Shown here: in pieces, positions 51,974-61,326 of the stretch
Position numbering within the stretch: the stretch's first letter is position 1
How the letters are laid out: each line of letters starts with the position of its first letter
Assembly (NCBI RefSeq): GCF_900188125.1
Contig: NZ_FZOW01000021.1
Span: forward strand, 20,810-84,809
DNA: 64,000 bases
Reading direction: 5' to 3'
Source: Rhodococcoides kyotonense
Lineage (GTDB): Bacteria > Actinomycetota > Actinomycetes > Mycobacteriales > Mycobacteriaceae
The notes under the pieces: generated by a model
Told to the model about the DNA's origin: nothing
What the model saw: only the letters and a program-made list of their open reading frames with translations
The model's database searches: none
Program-made: the position numbers and the translations under genes

Positions 51974-54652
51974 GTGAATCACCGCCGCGAATCGATCGTC
52001 GACGCGGTTCTGGCTGCGTTCGGTGACCGCCGCTCGGCGTTCGTCGTGATCGAGGGCGTCCAGGGGTCAGGCAAGTCCTCTGTGCTCGGTGCCGTCGAGG
52101 ATCGGATCCGAGGCAGCGAAACCGATGTACGACGCGTCCGCGCGGTCCCGTGGGAGGCGTCCCTCCCGTATGGCGTCGTCCGTCAGGTCGTGGGAACCGA
52201 AAGTGTATGGGAAGGGACAGATTCGCTCGAATCGCGAGTCCTTCAGGTGAGGACAGCGCTCGGTGCCACGGATCAACGCCCTGTCGTCGTACTCGTCGAC
52301 GACGCCGAGAATGCGGACACCGATTCCCTCGAGCTGCTCGCATCACTCGTTCGGTATCACCGCGGTGTGCCGGTCACGGTGGTGTGCACGCGGACTCTCG
52401 GCCCGGGCGGGCGTTCGTCGGCGCACGAGGCCCTCGAGCGAGCAGCGGAGTCGACCGTTCCGATCCGCTTGTTGGACACCGCAGAGGTGACGGACATGGC
52501 CGCGCGCTGCGGAATCGTGTTGTCGCAGTCCGCTGCTGCACATTTGACGCTGCACACCGGTGGACGCCCGCGGCACACCGCGGCCCTGTTGGCCGAACTG
52601 GCGCCGGATACGTGGACGGGGATTCGACCTGAACTCCCCGCACCGAGATTTCTCCTGTCTTCCGTGGTCGACGCACTCGCGACGTTCGACGAGGATGCGC
52701 GTCGATTATGCAGTGCTGCTGCGGTATTGGAGTCAGCGGCAGTTCCTGTCGTCGCTGCTGTCGCAGGAATCGACGGTGACCCGTGGTCGGCAATCGACGC
52801 CGCAGAACGGGCAGGATTGATCTCGGTGCAGCAGCGATCGACCTCGACGGTCCTCGCCTGCCCCGATCGGATGGCGCGGGCTGCGATACTTTCTGCGCTC
52901 GGTCGCGTCGAGCTGAGCGCACTTCATCGCGTGGCCGCGTCGGTCGTCGAAGACCGTGCCGACGCACTCGCACATCTGGTCGACGCGGCGTCCGGGCCCG
53001 ATTCGGACCTGTCCGATCAATTGGCGACGTTGGCCGTCGAACGGGCAGCCACAGGTGAATGGGCCTCGGCCGCACGGTTGTACGCACTGTCCAGCAGATC
53101 GAGCGGCGACACCCACACGCGCGACGACCGCCTCGTCCTTGCCGTGGATGCCCTCATCGGCGCCGGTGACATACCGGCAGCGTCCGGATATGTCGCAGAG
53201 ATCGAGAGCTTCCGCGAAACGCCCATGCGGAGTGTTGTTCTCGGGTACCTTGCGATTCTTCGTGGACGGCCGCACGAGGCCGAGGCGCGCCTCGCCCGTG
53301 CGTGGGAACTCGTGCGGAGCAGGCACGAACCCGACGTCGCTGCAGTGATCTGTCACCGGCAGGTACTTCATAATCTCGCTCGCTGCAACGGAGCTCAGTT
53401 GGTCGAATGGGCAGATCGAGCTGTCGAGTTGGTCGGGGCGGACGATCCGACGGCGATCGAAGCACAGTCCATCCGTGGTCTCGGGTTGGGAAGCACCGGC
53501 CGGATACCGGAATCGCTGAGCAGCTATGAAAGCCTTTGGCAGCAAGCCAATACCGGTGCTGTCGGCCAACGTGTACAGATGGGCGCCGGATGGCTGCATC
53601 TGGCGACGGACCGAATAGACGTCGCGCGTGGAGAATTGGAAGCCGCGGCACCGACCGACTTTCTCGGTGGGTCGACACGCATCTCGTCGTGGGCGCAAGC
53701 GTGGCTGGCCAGAACGTATTTCGTGACCGGCGACTGGGATGCGGCCCTGCGGACAGCGACGTCGGGTGCCGACCTTGTGGGGAGATCGGGTGCGGCGCTG
53801 ATCATTCCGTTGCTGCAGTGGACCGTGACCCAGATCCACGCGCTGCGCGGTGACTGGGAAGCAGCAGCGGAGTCCGCGCGACTGGGCGACGCGGGTGCTC
53901 GGGAGTACGAGATCATGAGAGTTCCCGCAGCCCTCGGCCGTGCCGCGATCGCCGAGGCACGGGCGGACTATGCGGGCGTACTGCGAGCGCTGGCTCCACT
54001 CACCGAGTCCTGGGCTCAGGCCGACGTCTCCGAACCCGGTTTCTGGCCGTGGCCCGACGTGTACGCGAATGCGTTGGTCGTCGAAGGGCGTTTGTCGGAG
54101 GCGGACGCTTTTCTGTCCCATCACGAGGAGAGAGCCGTTGCACGGGGGCATCGTTCGGCGCTCGCCAGGCTGTCTTGTGCTCGTGGCCGGTGGCACGGGG
54201 CACGTGGCGAACTCGATGCCGCACGGGTGTCGTTCGAGGAGGCGCTGGCCTCGCTCGCGCCGCTACCGCTGATCTACGACCGTGCGCGCGTCAATTACGT
54301 CTACGGACTGACCCTCCGCCGCGCAGGGAAGCGCCGGGAAGCGGATGTCGTCATCTCGGCTGCGCGCGAGGACTATTCGGCTCTCGGCGCATCGACCTAT
54401 GTGAGCCGATGCGACCGAGAACTCAAAGCCGGCGGTATGAACGCTGTCCTGAAGGACCGCTCGCACGACACGTTGACTCCACAGGAGGAGGCCGTGGCCG
54501 GTCTGGTGGCGACCGGAATGACCAATCGCGAAGTCGCCGCCGAGCTGTACCTGTCCGTCAAGACCGTTCAGTTCCACCTCACCCGTGTGTATTCGAAGCT
54601 CGGAATCCGATCGAGGGCGGAACTGGCAGCGCGGACCAGAACCACGGACTAG
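51974..54652 (+). CDS. LuxR-type (LAL) ATP-binding regulator near ben genes
   Basis: This protein of about 892 residues is a large ATP-binding LuxR regulator. It has an N-terminal P-loop (GVQGSGKSS, near residue 33), a Walker B-like VVLVDDAENAD, a long helical-repeat middle and a C-terminal LuxR helix-turn-helix (LTPQEEAVAGLVATGMTNRE, VKTVQFHLTRVYSKLGI). The start is uncertain: GTG at 51974 or GTG at 51947, neither with a strong ribosome-binding site. It begins within 40 bp of the BenCD fusion and ends against pcaF, so control of benzoate genes is likely but inferred. Confidence 0.8.
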   Translation: MNHRRESIVDAVLAAFGDRRSAFVVIEGVQGSGKSSVLGAVEDRIRGSETDVRRVRAVPWEASLPYGVVRQVVGTESVWEGTDSLESRVLQVRTALGATDQRPVVVLVDDAENADTDSLELLASLVRYHRGVPVTVVCTRTLGPGGRSSAHEALERAAESTVPIRLLDTAEVTDMAARCGIVLSQSAAAHLTLHTGGRPRHTAALLAELAPDTWTGIRPELPAPRFLLSSVVDALATFDEDARRLCSAAAVLESAAVPVVAAVAGIDGDPWSAIDAAERAGLISVQQRSTSTVLACPDRMARAAILSALGRVELSALHRVAASVVEDRADALAHLVDAASGPDSDLSDQLATLAVERAATGEWASAARLYALSSRSSGDTHTRDDRLVLAVDALIGAGDIPAASGYVAEIESFRETPMRSVVLGYLAILRGRPHEAEARLARAWELVRSRHEPDVAAVICHRQVLHNLARCNGAQLVEWADRAVELVGADDPTAIEAQSIRGLGLGSTGRIPESLSSYESLWQQANTGAVGQRVQMGAGWLHLATDRIDVARGELEAAAPTDFLGGSTRISSWAQAWLARTYFVTGDWDAALRTATSGADLVGRSGAALIIPLLQWTVTQIHALRGDWEAAAESARLGDAGAREYEIMRVPAALGRAAIAEARADYAGVLRALAPLTESWAQADVSEPGFWPWPDVYANALVVEGRLSEADAFLSHHEERAVARGHRSALARLSCARGRWHGARGELDAARVSFEEALASLAPLPLIYDRARVNYVYGLTLRRAGKRREADVVISAAREDYSALGASTYVSRCDRELKAGGMNAVLKDRSHDTLTPQEEAVAGLVATGMTNREVAAELYLSVKTVQFHLTRVYSKLGIRSRAELAARTRTTD

Positions 54653-55864
54653 TCAGCCGATCCTTTCGAATACTGCCGCGAGACCCTGTCCTCCGCCGAT
54701 GCACATCGTCTCCAGCCCGTATCGCGACTCGCGTCGGTCCATTTCGCGCAGCAGTGTGGCGAGTATGCGGCCGCCGGTCGCGCCGACGGGGTGGCCGAGG
54801 GAGATGCCGGATCCGTTGGGGTTGAGGCGGGCGTCGTCGGGCTCGATGCCCCACGTGCGCAGGACGGCGAGGGTCTGTGCGGCGAACGCTTCGTTGAGTT
54901 CGATCACGCCCATGTCGTCGAGCGTGAGTCCGATTCGGCCCAAAGCCTTTTCGGTGGCGGGAACGGGTCCGATGCCCATCGTGCGGGGCGGCACTCCGGC
55001 GACCGCCCAACTCGCCAGCGTGGCGATGGGCTTCAGTCCGAGTTGCGCAGCTTTCTCGGGGGTGGTGACGATGGCCAGTGCGGCGCCGTCGTTCTGTCCA
55101 CTGGCGTTGCCTGCCGTGACGGTGGAATCGGGGTCGACCTTGCCGCGGATCGGGCGCAGCTTGGCAAGTGAGTTGATCGAGGTGTCGGCGCGGGGATGTT
55201 CGTCGGTGTCGACGACGAGGGGGTCGCCCTTGCGTTGTGGCACCGAGACGCCGACGATCTCTTCGGCGAACACTCCGTTCTTCTGTGCCGCAACGGCTTT
55301 GCGGTGCGAATCGACAGCAAGTGCGTCCTGGTCTGCGCGGCTTATGGAGAATTCCGCGCGGAGGTTCTCGGCGGTCTCGATCATGCCGCCGGGCACCGGA
55401 AAGTTTCTGCCGCCTGCGGTGACTCGGGCCCGGGCGAGTCGGTCGGCGAGTGCTACGGCTTCTCCCTTGACGCCCCACCGCATTCCGGTGGCGTAGAACT
55501 CGGCTTGGCTCATGCTTTCGACACCGCCGGCGAGGACGAGGTCGCTTCCGCCGGTTTGAACCTGCATGCAGGCTTGGAGTACGGCTTGCAGTCCGGAGCC
55601 GCAGCGACGGTCGATCTGTTGGCCTGGCACGTCGATACCGAGGCCTGCGTCGAGGGCTGCGATGCGGCCGATGGCCGGTGCTTCACCGTTCGGCGATGCC
55701 TGGCCGAGGATGACGTCGTCGACGTCGGTCCCGGAAATGCCGGTGCGGCGGACGAGTTCGGTGATCACGGTGGCTGCGAGAGCCTCGGGTGTGACGTCTT
55801 CGAACACTCCGCCGAAGCGGCCGACGGGGGTGCGGAGCGGTTCGCAGATGACGGCGTCAGGCAT
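54653..55864 (-). CDS. pcaF: Beta-ketoadipyl-CoA thiolase
   Basis: This 403-residue thiolase cleaves 3-oxoadipyl-CoA to succinyl-CoA and acetyl-CoA. The acylated cysteine C88 is in DRRCGSGLQAV; GHPVGATG (H near 358) and MCIGGGQG (C near 388) complete the active site. Its neighbours pcaR, pcaD and pcaIJ justify the specific name; by sequence alone it could be an acetyl-CoA acetyltransferase. Its start overlaps the pcaR stop by eight bases. Confidence 0.9.
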   Translation of the reverse strand: MPDAVICEPLRTPVGRFGGVFEDVTPEALAATVITELVRRTGISGTDVDDVILGQASPNGEAPAIGRIAALDAGLGIDVPGQQIDRRCGSGLQAVLQACMQVQTGGSDLVLAGGVESMSQAEFYATGMRWGVKGEAVALADRLARARVTAGGRNFPVPGGMIETAENLRAEFSISRADQDALAVDSHRKAVAAQKNGVFAEEIVGVSVPQRKGDPLVVDTDEHPRADTSINSLAKLRPIRGKVDPDSTVTAGNASGQNDGAALAIVTTPEKAAQLGLKPIATLASWAVAGVPPRTMGIGPVPATEKALGRIGLTLDDMGVIELNEAFAAQTLAVLRTWGIEPDDARLNPNGSGISLGHPVGATGGRILATLLREMDRRESRYGLETMCIGGGQGLAAVFERIG

Positions 55865-56672
55865 GGGAAATTCCTTTGTTGTCGGCGGAGTTCGAGTCCA
55901 CGCGGTGCAGGTCGGTCTCGATGGCCTGCGCAGCGGTCAGCAGGGCGGGCAGCAGGTGGTCGCGGGCGGCGTCGGCGGAGTGCCGCGCCGCGGGGGTGGA
56001 GACGTTGGCTGCGGCGACGACGCTTCCGGTGGTGTCGTGGATGGGTGCGGCGATGGACCGAAGGCCAGCTTCGAGTTCCTGGTCGACGAGGCAGTAGCCC
56101 TGCACGCGAACGGAATCGAGCTCACGGCGCAACGCGTCGACGTCGGTGATGGTCTTTCCGGTCAGCTGCACAGGGTCGAGCCGGGCGAGGTAGTCGTCGA
56201 GGCGATCGGATGCCAGGCCGGCGAGCAGGACGCGTCCCATCGACGTCGCATAGGCGGGGAATCGGGTGCCGATGGTAATCGCGACGGTCATGATGCGGGA
56301 TACCTGGACGCGCGCGACGTAGACCACGTCGTCGCCGTCGAGGATCGACACCGACGACGATTCGTGGACGTGCTGTGACAGTGATTCGAGGTGCGGTCCG
56401 GCGACGTCGGGCAGTGTCAGCGACGACAGGTAGCTGTAGCCGAGTTCGAGGACCCGTGGGGTGAGCCAGAACAGGGTGCCGTCGGTGCGGACGTAGCCGA
56501 GCTCGACCAACGTCAGGAGAAATCGTCTGGCTGTCGCGCGGGTCAGATCCGTTTGTCGCGCAACGTCGGTCAACGTTCGACGCGGATGCTCGGCATCGAA
56601 CGCCCGGATGACCGCAAGGCCGCGCCCGAGCGACTGGACGTAGTCCGACGACGGTCCCACTGGCTCGCTCAT
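55857..56672 (-). CDS. pcaR: IclR-family regulator of beta-ketoadipate genes
   Basis: This 271-residue IclR/PcaR-type regulator has an N-terminal winged helix (YVQSLGRGLAVIRAFDAEH, TRATARRFLLTLVELGYV) and a GAF-like effector domain (FPAYATSMGRVLLAGL, GYCLVDQELEAGLRSIAAPI). The opening resembles PcaR and PobR proteins. ATG at 56672 overlaps the pcaD stop by four bases. It sits between pcaD and pcaF in one minus-strand transcript divergent from pcaIJ. The effector is probably beta-ketoadipate, inferred from the family. Confidence 0.88.
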   Translation of the reverse strand: MSEPVGPSSDYVQSLGRGLAVIRAFDAEHPRRTLTDVARQTDLTRATARRFLLTLVELGYVRTDGTLFWLTPRVLELGYSYLSSLTLPDVAGPHLESLSQHVHESSSVSILDGDDVVYVARVQVSRIMTVAITIGTRFPAYATSMGRVLLAGLASDRLDDYLARLDPVQLTGKTITDVDALRRELDSVRVQGYCLVDQELEAGLRSIAAPIHDTTGSVVAAANVSTPAARHSADAARDHLLPALLTAAQAIETDLHRVDSNSADNKGISHA

Positions 56673-57439
56673 GCCTTCGCGGCTTCCGTGACATGTCCGA
56701 CGAGAAGCTGCGAAACCTGCTCGGCCTGTTCGATGTTCGCAAGATGCGCGGCCGGGGAGAGGACATGGAACTTCGAGTCGGGAATGCCGTCGGCGAGGAT
56801 ACGCATGTCCTCCGGAGTTGTCGCAGGGTCCTGTTCGCCTGCGATAACGAGTGTCGGTGTGGTGATCGTGGCGAGATCGGCCCGGTTGTCCCATTCTGCA
56901 AGGGCTTCGCAGCATGCTGCGTATCCCTCGTCGGGCGTCGAGCTGATCATGTGCCGGAAAGTTGCTGTGTCGCCGTCGAATTCCGAAGTGAACCAGCGTG
57001 CGATAACTGCGTCGGCGAGCGATTCCGTGCCCGATGAGCGCACCGTCGCAGCGCGGTCCGACCAGCCCTGAGGTTCGCCGAATCGCGCCGACGTGCACAG
57101 CAGCGTCAGTGAATCCACGCGCTTGGGGCGATGGACGGCGAGCCATTGCCCGACGGCGCCTCCGAGGGACAGTCCGACGACGTGCACGCGTTCACGGCCG
57201 AGCGAATCGAGAACGGCAAGAACGTCTTCGGCGAGCTCGGCGACCGTGTACGGGCCTGTGGGCGCTGGTGAGCCACCGTGTCCGCGCAGGTCCACGGCGA
57301 CGACGTCGGCGACGGTCGTCAGCGCGTGAATCTGTGGGTTCCACATCGAGCGGTCGGACCCGAGCGATCCGATCAGCACGACGGTGCATGTGGACGGGGT
57401 GGTTGCTTCGACGAGGTCGTGGGCCAGTTCGACAGGCAT
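56669..57439 (-). CDS. pcaD: 3-oxoadipate enol-lactonase
   Basis: This 256-residue alpha/beta hydrolase opens 3-oxoadipate enol-lactone to 3-oxoadipate. It shows IGSLGSDRSMWNPQ (oxyanion hole), VDLRGHGGS, the nucleophile elbow VVGLSLGGAVGQW and a late HLAN histidine. ATG at 57439 (MPVELAHDL) fits the family N-terminus; ATG at 57457 adds six residues. Unlike the PcaL proteins of several rhodococci it has no fused carboxymuconolactone decarboxylase domain, which fits a catechol-branch-only cluster. Confidence 0.88.
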   Translation of the reverse strand: MPVELAHDLVEATTPSTCTVVLIGSLGSDRSMWNPQIHALTTVADVVAVDLRGHGGSPAPTGPYTVAELAEDVLAVLDSLGRERVHVVGLSLGGAVGQWLAVHRPKRVDSLTLLCTSARFGEPQGWSDRAATVRSSGTESLADAVIARWFTSEFDGDTATFRHMISSTPDEGYAACCEALAEWDNRADLATITTPTLVIAGEQDPATTPEDMRILADGIPDSKFHVLSPAAHLANIEQAEQVSQLLVGHVTEAAKA

Positions 57440-57514
57440 GCTCGCAGTGTAGCGCATGTTCGTATGGTGGCGGGGTGTTCACATCACGCACATTTGCGAG
57501 TATGGTCGGACAGT

Positions 57515-58264
57515 ATGATGGACAAAGTCGTAGCGAGCGCCGCCGATGCGGTGGCCGATCTACCTGATGGAGCTTCGGTCGCAGTCGGCGGCTTCGGGCT
57601 GGTCGGAGTACCCGAGATCCTGATCGACGCCGTGCTCGATCAAGGCGCGACCGATCTCGAGATCGTGAGCAACAACTGCGGAACCGACGGGTTCGGACTC
57701 GGGGTGCTGCTGGAAAAGCGTCGTATTCGACGCACGATCTCGTCGTACGTCGGGTCGAACAAGGAGTTCGCGCGGCAGTACCTCGCCGGTGAACTCGAGG
57801 TCGAGTTGACGCCGCAGGGCACGCTCGCGGAACGGCTTCGTGCAGGTGGAGCAGGTATTCCGGCGTTCTTCACCCCCGCGGGCGTCGGAACTCAGGTCGC
57901 CGACGGCGGTCTACCACTGCGCTACGACGGCAGCGGCGGCATCGCGGTCGCGAGTCCGCCGAAGGAAACCCGCGAGTTCGACGGTACGACCTACGTGATG
58001 GAACGCGGCATCGTCGCCGACTACGCGCTCGTCCACGCGTGGAAGGGCGACCGGCACGGGAATCTGGTGTTCCACGCCAGTGCGCGCAACTTCAATCCGC
58101 CTGCCGCCGCGTCGGGAAGGATCACGATCGCGCAGGTCGAAGAACTCGTCGAGCCCGGTGAGATCGGCCCGGACGACATTCACACTCCCGGTATTCACGT
58201 GCAACGCGTCGTGCACGTCGGCAAGGTGACCGTGGGAATCGAGCAGCGGACGGTGCGAGCATGA
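57515..58264 (+). CDS. pcaI: 3-oxoadipate CoA-transferase subunit A
   Basis: This 249-residue family I CoA-transferase alpha subunit moves CoA from succinyl-CoA to 3-oxoadipate together with PcaJ. It shows ADLPDGASVAVGGFGLVGVPE, EIVSNNCGTDGFGLG, VGSNKEFARQYLAGELEVEL and PQGTLAERLRAGGAGIPAFF. Start at 57515 or the adjacent ATG 57518; no good ribosome-binding site. Divergent from pcaD across a 75-bp gap, and overlapped by pcaJ (ATGA). Confidence 0.9.
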   Translation: MMDKVVASAADAVADLPDGASVAVGGFGLVGVPEILIDAVLDQGATDLEIVSNNCGTDGFGLGVLLEKRRIRRTISSYVGSNKEFARQYLAGELEVELTPQGTLAERLRAGGAGIPAFFTPAGVGTQVADGGLPLRYDGSGGIAVASPPKETREFDGTTYVMERGIVADYALVHAWKGDRHGNLVFHASARNFNPPAAASGRITIAQVEELVEPGEIGPDDIHTPGIHVQRVVHVGKVTVGIEQRTVRA

Positions 58265-58905
58265 GCGAGACGATCGTGACACTGACACGGGAGCAGATGG
58301 CTGCCCGAGTCGCGCAGGAATTGCAGGACGGGGAGTACGTCAACCTCGGGATCGGGATGCCGACGCTCGTTCCGAACTACCTGTCCGACGACATCACCGT
58401 CGTATTGCATTCGGAGAACGGGGTTCTCGGAGTCGGTCCGTATCCCACCGAGGACGAGCTCGATCCGGAGATCATCAACGCCGGCAAGGAGACCATCACG
58501 GTGTTGCCTGGTGCGTCGTACTTCGATTCTGCGGCCTCGTTCGGAATGATTCGCGGCGGCCAGGTCGACGTCGCCGTGCTCGGTGCGATGCAGGTCAGCC
58601 AGACCGGCGATCTGGCGAACTGGATGATCCCGGGCCACATGGTCAAGGGCATGGGCGGCGCGATGGACCTCGTGCACGGTGCCCGACGGGTGATCGTGAT
58701 GATGGAACACGTCTCGAAGAAGGGTGAACCGAAGATCCTCGAGACGTGCTCACTTCCGTTGACCGGCAAGGGGTGCGTGCAGCGGATCATCACCGACATG
58801 GCGGTCCTCGACGTCACCGACGACGGTCTACGTCTCGTCGAAACAGCACCTGGAATCAGCGTCGACCAGGTTCGAGCGGCGACGGGCGCTCCGATACTTA
58901 CTTGA
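58261..58905 (+). CDS. pcaJ: 3-oxoadipate CoA-transferase subunit B
   Basis: This 214-residue beta subunit carries the catalytic glutamate in the family motif SENGVLGVGP. It also shows GEYVNLGIGMPTLVP, the GGQVDVAVLGAMQV turn and LTGKGCVQRIITDMAVLDV. The start overlaps the pcaI stop by four bases. A structured 56-base repeat begins 11 bp downstream. Confidence 0.92.
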   Translation: MSETIVTLTREQMAARVAQELQDGEYVNLGIGMPTLVPNYLSDDITVVLHSENGVLGVGPYPTEDELDPEIINAGKETITVLPGASYFDSAASFGMIRGGQVDVAVLGAMQVSQTGDLANWMIPGHMVKGMGGAMDLVHGARRVIVMMEHVSKKGEPKILETCSLPLTGKGCVQRIITDMAVLDVTDDGLRLVETAPGISVDQVRAATGAPILT

Positions 58906-58916
58906 TCGGGACTGGC

Positions 58917-58972
58917 TGCACACCATCGTCCCGAACGGACGGATTTCCGTCGATTCCGGACGATAGTGTGCA
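58917..58972. repeat. 56-base dispersed hairpin, copy B
   Basis: Same length and layout as the element at 30256-30311, identical at 43 of 56 positions. The outer 19-position stem has 17 pairs, with TGCACA...TGTGCA ends, then a 2x2 internal loop and inner stem GACGG/CCGTC. It lies between convergent pcaJ and ridA and may serve as a two-way terminator. Confidence 0.58.
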
Positions 58973-58990
58973 ACCAATTGCGCTGTGCTG

Positions 58991-59356
58991 TCAGGAAATA
59001 ACGGCGTCGGCCTCGATCTCGACGAGGAGGGCGTTGTCGATGAGTGCGTTGACGCCGAGGAGTGTGGTCGCAGGCCGGATGGATCCGAAGATCTCACCGT
59101 GGACCGCCGCGACGTCCTGCCACTGCGACACGTCGCGGAGGTAGATGCGAGTCCGGATGACGTCCTGCAGCGACGCGCCTGCGTCGACGAGAGCCTGCTC
59201 GATCGTCGCGAGGGCGGCACGGGCCTGGTCGGCGACCGTCGCGCCCTGTGCCGTCGTGCCGGATACGGCAATGGTGTTGCCGATGCGGACCGCGCGGCTG
59301 TACCCGATCTTCGGCTCCCACTCGGATCCGGACGAGATGTTGGTTCTGTTGCTCAT
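58991..59356 (-). CDS. RidA family protein
   Basis: This 121-residue YjgF/UK114 protein hydrolyses reactive enamine/imine intermediates or related substrates. It shows YSRAVRIGNTIAVSGTTAQG, ARAALATIEQALVDAGAS, the catalytic-arginine region VIRTRIYLRDVSQW and TTLLGVNALIDNALLVEIEADAV. AGGAAG precedes the ATG. Convergent with pcaJ; 33 bp downstream of the LysR gene on the same strand. Confidence 0.9.
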   Translation of the reverse strand: MSNRTNISSGSEWEPKIGYSRAVRIGNTIAVSGTTAQGATVADQARAALATIEQALVDAGASLQDVIRTRIYLRDVSQWQDVAAVHGEIFGSIRPATTLLGVNALIDNALLVEIEADAVIS

Positions 59357-59389
59357 GACAGCAATCTTCCTGCAGCGAATATCCGTCGC

Positions 59390-60337
59390 CTACTCCGGGG
59401 CGTTCTCTGGGGCGACGATCTCACCGACGCTCCCGACGGTCATGCGTGACGACGACGCGGCGGCCAACGCGGCACGGAATGCACGGACGGCAGGGTGAGC
59501 GCCGCGCCCCTGGCGAACAGCGGTGTAGATCGTGCGCTGCGGACGCCCGGGCAATGTGCTGAGGTCGAGACCGTCGGATTGATCGACAGCGATCAAGGCG
59601 GGGATGAACGCAGCCGCGTGGCCCGTGCGCACCAGATGAGCGTGCATCAACGGGTCAGGGCTGACGAACGTCACGCGTGGCTCGAACCCCGCGGCTCGGC
59701 ACGCCGAGCGTCCCCACGTGCCCGTCGGTGTGTCGGCCGGATCCATTGCCCACGGGGCGTCGGCGAGATCCGAGAGTTCCCTGCGACTGGACAACCACCC
59801 ACTGCCGGCGGGAACCGCCAGCAACAGCGGGTCCGCTGCGAGGTCGGCTCGATCCACGTTCGGGCGAACCTGCTCGGGGAGGCCGGGATACTCCTCGCCG
59901 AGGATGAGATCGTACGCGTGGGACAGCAGCCCGTCGTACGCCTGGCCCATGTGGTGCTGGTCGAATTCGACCGACAAAGACGGATGCTCGACGGCCAGAA
60001 GATCCAGCACGGCAGGCACGATCGCAAAGACGACCGTTTGGAACGACGCGACGCGCAACGTGCCGCGAACCGCCGACTGCGCAGCTGCGAGATCCGACTC
60101 GGCCTCCTCGAGCTGGCGAAGCACCACTTCCGCGTGGGCCGCGAGTCCGACGGCGGCGTCGGTCAGCGTCACGCCGCGACCGACCGGTTCGAGCAGACGC
60201 ACGCCGACTTCCTTCTCGAGCAGCGACAACTGCTGTGACACCGAGGACGGCGTGTACGACAACGCACGGGCGACGTCGGCCAGCGTGCCGCGTCGATGCA
60301 GTTCGAGCAGGATACGCAACCGCGGGACGTTCAGCAT
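59390..60337 (-). CDS. LysR-family transcriptional regulator
   Basis: This 315-residue regulator has an N-terminal winged helix (LNVPRLRILLELHRRGTLAD, YTPSSVSQQLSLLEKEVG) and an effector domain. It resembles ArgP/IciA-like LysR proteins that sense amino acids. ATG at 60337 has AGGAG close upstream; ATG at 60352 adds five residues. It is divergent from an EamA exporter; the 86-bp gap includes ACCA-CTAT-TGGT (60366-60377), a possible binding site. It likely controls that exporter and perhaps ridA. Confidence 0.85.
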   Translation of the reverse strand: MLNVPRLRILLELHRRGTLADVARALSYTPSSVSQQLSLLEKEVGVRLLEPVGRGVTLTDAAVGLAAHAEVVLRQLEEAESDLAAAQSAVRGTLRVASFQTVVFAIVPAVLDLLAVEHPSLSVEFDQHHMGQAYDGLLSHAYDLILGEEYPGLPEQVRPNVDRADLAADPLLLAVPAGSGWLSSRRELSDLADAPWAMDPADTPTGTWGRSACRAAGFEPRVTFVSPDPLMHAHLVRTGHAAAFIPALIAVDQSDGLDLSTLPGRPQRTIYTAVRQGRGAHPAVRAFRAALAAASSSRMTVGSVGEIVAPENAPE

Positions 60338-60423
60338 GTCGCTCCTACTCATCGGAATTTCTAACCACTATTGGTAAAAATCATTCGCTGGACTTACCTT
60401 AGGCGAACGATGAAGCTGGATCC

Positions 60424-61326
60424 ATGACAGTTTTCAGCCGCACGCACGGCACGGGTTCGGCGGTTGCGATGATCGTCGGGTCCTGCGTGTCGTTGCAGTT
60501 CGGCGCGGCTCTGGCGGTGCAGCTCTTCGCGGAGGCGGGGTCGTGGGCCGTCACCGCCGCCCGCCTTGCCATTGCGGCTGCCCTTCTCCTGCTGGTCGTT
60601 CGGCCGCGGGTACGGCAGTGGTCGGGGAGTCAGTGGAAGTACGTGTGTGGTCTGGGCGCCTCACTCGCTGCGATGAACGGCTCGTTCTATGCGGCAATCG
60701 ATCGGATCCCGTTGGGCGTCGCCGTGTCGATCGAGTTCCTGGGGCCGCTGCTTCTGGCTGCGGTGCTGTCGCGTCGGCGAGTCGATCTCTGCTGGGCCGG
60801 GGTAGCGATCGTCGGAATGGCCGTGTTGGGAATCGAATCTGCTGTGCATTCGACGGCCCTCGACCCGATCGGCGTGGTGTTCGCACTCTTGGCGGCGGCG
60901 TTCTGGGCGCTGTACATCCTGACGAATGCACGTGTCGCCGAGACAGTTCCGGGAACGGGTGGCCTCGCTGTCGCACTCGCGGTGGGCGCGATCTGTGTCA
61001 TGCCGGTCGGACTCACACAAGGTATGGAGGCGTTCGCCGATATCAAGTTGTTGGGAATCGTTGCCCTGGTTGCGCTTCTGTCGTCGGCCATTCCGTATAC
61101 GCTCGAACTTGCTGCGCTGCGGCGTATCCCGCGAAACGTGTTCGGTGTGCTACTGAGTTTCGAACCGATATTCGCGACGCTTGCAGGCTGGCTTCTTCTG
61201 CATCAGAGTGCGGGCATTCTGCGTCTGACGGCGATCGCTCTTGTGATCGTGGCGACGGTGGGAACGGTGCTGACGGCCGAGAAGCGTTCGGAGGTCGTGG
61301 TGGAACCGCAGCCGACGCCCGTCTAG
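60424..61326 (+). CDS. EamA/RhtA-family exporter
   Basis: This 300-residue drug/metabolite transporter has ten predicted helices in two EamA repeats. NGSFYAAIDRIPLGVAVSIEFLG is very like RhtA, the threonine/homoserine exporter, and SSAIPYTLELAALRRIPRNVF is the matching motif of the second repeat. Divergent from a LysR gene, the classical layout for amino-acid exporters. Its end overlaps the convergent C-S lyase gene by four bases. Confidence 0.87.
   Translation: MTVFSRTHGTGSAVAMIVGSCVSLQFGAALAVQLFAEAGSWAVTAARLAIAAALLLLVVRPRVRQWSGSQWKYVCGLGASLAAMNGSFYAAIDRIPLGVAVSIEFLGPLLLAAVLSRRRVDLCWAGVAIVGMAVLGIESAVHSTALDPIGVVFALLAAAFWALYILTNARVAETVPGTGGLAVALAVGAICVMPVGLTQGMEAFADIKLLGIVALVALLSSAIPYTLELAALRRIPRNVFGVLLSFEPIFATLAGWLLLHQSAGILRLTAIALVIVATVGTVLTAEKRSEVVVEPQPTPV

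Noticed and set aside
57440..57514. PcaR binding site suggested by two TATGGT repeats in the pcaD-pcaI gap
   Set aside because: The repeats are short and imperfect, and I could not match them to a known PcaR box with confidence.
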